Origin: Macquaria australasica
Lineage: Eukaryota > Chordata > Actinopteri > Centrarchiformes > Percichthyidae
Reading direction: 5' to 3'
DNA: 64,000 bases
Assembly: GCA_005408345.1 (NCBI GenBank)
Contig: SEMN01000015.1
Span: 124,001 to 188,000 of the forward strand
A program made the position numbers and the translations under genes. The notes below the pieces were generated by a model, which made no database searches, was not told the DNA's origin, and saw only the letters and a program-made list of their open reading frames with translations. Below, piece after piece: positions 62,018-64,000 of the stretch (the stretch's first letter is position 1; every line of letters starts with the position of its first letter).

Positions 62018-63470
62018 AGAAGACAGAAAAGAGAACTACAAAAGAGAGAAGAAGACATGCGGACTGTAGACTGTCAGTGTTCATTCCAGCCATTATATTG
62101 CTGACGGCTCCCCAAGGACTTATGTGCAGAGTTGACTGTGAATATTTGGGGATGTTTTCATTGTTGATCCCTCCACTTGTTAAATCAGATTGTCATAAGT
62201 TTGGTCTTTGATTTTGATCGTTTCAGTATTTAGTCAAAACCGGGGAGCTCTTTGAGTTTGGACAGATTCTCTGGTGTTTCTACATGGTTGAGTAGCCTTC
62301 TGGCCTGTTGTTTTCTCTTTAGTCCTTTTTATATACCTGCTTATATATGTTAATCTATGTTTAAGCCATCCTATCCTGATTGACCTTTGAAATAATTTGT
62401 GTAAGTTTAATACAATTCAATTTATGCTCCCTTTATACAGTCAACTAATGCTGTGGCAGACTACATTTGTTCCTCATTTCGTCAGGTGAGAATTGGACAC
62501 ACCAAGTGACTCCAGACTTGGGCTTTTTATTTTTGTACACTAAAAACACGTCTGTGTTGCCCATTACCTTCCTCCATCCTGGTCTGCAAACCAGGTTAAT
62601 ATTTTACGGTTGGGTGGCGTACCACACCCACAAAAAAGAACTACTTACTGGGTTTTATCAGTATGATTATTCCCTTATATCCCTCCTGAATTTAAGCTAC
62701 GACTGTTCTGTGTTTATTTTTGGAAGAAAAAAAATCTCATTTAAATGCAAAAGTTGTGTGTTCATAATTATTTGGTGCCTGTGTCCTTCCTTTTGAACAG
62801 ATTTTTAACATGTCGTGAAAATGTTTTATTAAACGGTGCATGCTTTCACTCTTCTTGTTCTGATTGGAACGAAGGATTCTGTATTTTTGACAAATCTACT
62901 TGGAACAATAAAAGTGGTTCAGCAACACCTTTGATGAATGTATGTCTGTTATTTTGATAAGTCTCTGGATGCTAAATGACAAAATATTGGTGGTGGGAAA
63001 TTTTGGATAGAGTTTGGAGTAAAAATTAAAAGCAGCCCATTAAATATTAGTTTCAGTAAATACAACTCTTGAAGGGTCAATTAACCTTAAGTAAAAAAAT
63101 TAAAATTGTCCCACTTTCCCCCAGCTGTTAAGTTTAATTTGCCCGGGCTTTGTGGTCTCATGAGATTTCTGCCACCACCACAGTAAAATGAAGGCAGACA
63201 GAATTTCGTTTGAGGTGCTCAGAGCATTGAGAAACTGAGCACTATAAATGAAATTCCAATCAACTCAATTGTATTGTAGTGAAGGCAGAAAGCTCAGATA
63301 TTTATAAATGAGAGATATCTCGCAATCTGGAAAAGTTGAATCAAAACTGCGTACCGCTTGTTTACGTTATTGTTATGTAATTTGAGTGAACAGGGCCTTT
63401 AACGAGGAACGGGACTTTTATTTTGAAGGCGAGAGTTTACAGCTCGGAAACACTGCTGGGCTGACGACAG
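62018..63470 (+). other. morc2 3' UTR, spacer and first exon of the next gene
   Basis: AATAAA at 62907-62912 is a likely morc2 polyadenylation signal, giving a 3' UTR of about 0.9 kb. The sequence from about 63400 to the donor at 63471 (CGACAG/GTAAGA) looks like the non-coding first exon of the next gene. Nothing else was recognised. Confidence 0.5.
62907..62912 (+). other. morc2: Candidate polyadenylation signal of morc2
   Basis: AATAAA followed closely by GT-rich sequence (AAGTGGTTC, then TGTATGTCTGTT), as expected for a vertebrate cleavage site. Confidence 0.55.
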
Positions 63471-63972
63471 GTAAGATTTCCAGTCTTTCTCTTACTTCTG
63501 TGAAGCTTATGAGTACGTAATTCAGATTTTATAAGTTTTACATGCAGAGGATTCAACGTTATAAAAGCAGTCATCGATGTAAACTGGCTAAAAGTGAGTG
63601 CCAATACTGATATAGAAACGCCTCGTAACTGGTAGCTAGCTAGATGCTCGGTTTGATGAAGAAGGGCCAGGCTAACGGTGAAGTTGACAACTTGATGCCC
63701 GTATTAACAATTAGACTATAAGTAAATCAAATTAAATTAAGTTACTGATCCAAATGGGAAGCTGACAGCGCAACGGAATGAACTTTGACCCACTTGGGAG
63801 ATCTCCAGTCCGGATGTTAGTTTACTGAGCTGCTTCCACGTTAACGTTGCTGGACATTTTTTAATTATTCTTAATTAACTAGAAATAACGTGCTTTTATT
63901 TGGTACGGGTGGATATCACTTAAACCACGTTACTGTTCTGCTTTCTTTTTTTTTCTTTTTTTTTTTTAAGTT

Positions 63973-64000
63973 ATGGACAGAACTAGCAAGAATGAACGAA
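63973..64000 (+). CDS. 5' end of an unidentified gene, cut by the window end
   Basis: After a long pyrimidine tract (63942-63968) and an AG at 63969-63970, an exon begins TTATGGACAG. Its ATG at 63973 opens MDRTSKNER and runs to the end of the window. A likely non-coding first exon ends at 63470 with a strong donor. Nine residues are too few to name the product. Confidence 0.5.

Noticed and set aside
1..64000. tRNA, rRNA or snRNA genes
   Set aside because: I looked for A/B-box and cloverleaf-like strings and saw none convincing; a covariance-model search was not possible.

Overview
The window looks like nuclear DNA of a ray-finned fish, probably a percomorph teleost. All recognisable genes are vertebrate genes split into short exons by GT-AG (twice GC-AG) introns. 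The introns and spacers hold AT-rich interspersed repeats of kinds common in percomorph genomes, plus simple repeats such as a TATC tract at 30.1 kb. There is no bacterial, phage, CRISPR or tRNA signal. Exon models were built by hand from splice sites, reading phase and remembered vertebrate family sequences. All splice phases close, and protein lengths are close to the family norm where one is known.

Layout: (1) 333-6779, + strand: Rieske/pyridine-nucleotide oxidoreductase of the AIFM3/AIFM4 type, with its 5' end missing from the window. (2) 9349-21503, - strand: a 448-residue dynamin-superfamily (EHD/sarcalumenin-like) GTPase with two C-terminal membrane helices, tail to tail with gene 1; I cannot name this family. 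(3) 23648-28702, + strand: SLC2A11-type hexose transporter (GLUT11) with two candidate first exons. (4) 30756-38762, +: rbm19, a six-RRM nucleolar ribosome-biogenesis protein. (5) 39198-44013, +: plbd2, a lysosomal phospholipase-B-like hydrolase. (6) 45538-47816, +: a TMEM219/TMEM248-family two-pass membrane protein. (7) 50530-62017, +: morc2, a GHKL ATPase with CW finger and chromo-like domain. (8) 63470-64000, +: first exons of an unidentified gene beginning MDRTSKNER, cut by the window end.

The genes do not form a functional pathway. Four are housekeeping or organelle genes (mitochondrial-type flavoprotein, lysosomal hydrolase, nucleolar RNA-binding protein, chromatin silencer). As far as I recall, human counterparts lie on 22q11 (AIFM3, SLC2A11), 12q24 (RBM19, PLBD2) and 22q12 (MORC2), so the window joins pieces that are separate in mammals. 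Two lysosome-type E-boxes (GTCACGTGAC-like) lie near the starts of plbd2 and the TMEM219-like gene. Two CTCF-consensus matches bracket slc2a11.

The most unusual items are the unnamed membrane GTPase gene, the alternative slc2a11 first exon, the CTCF-like bracket, the E-boxes, an upstream ORF whose stop overlaps the TMEM219-like start codon, and a transposon that ends about 6 bases from a splice donor of the GTPase gene.
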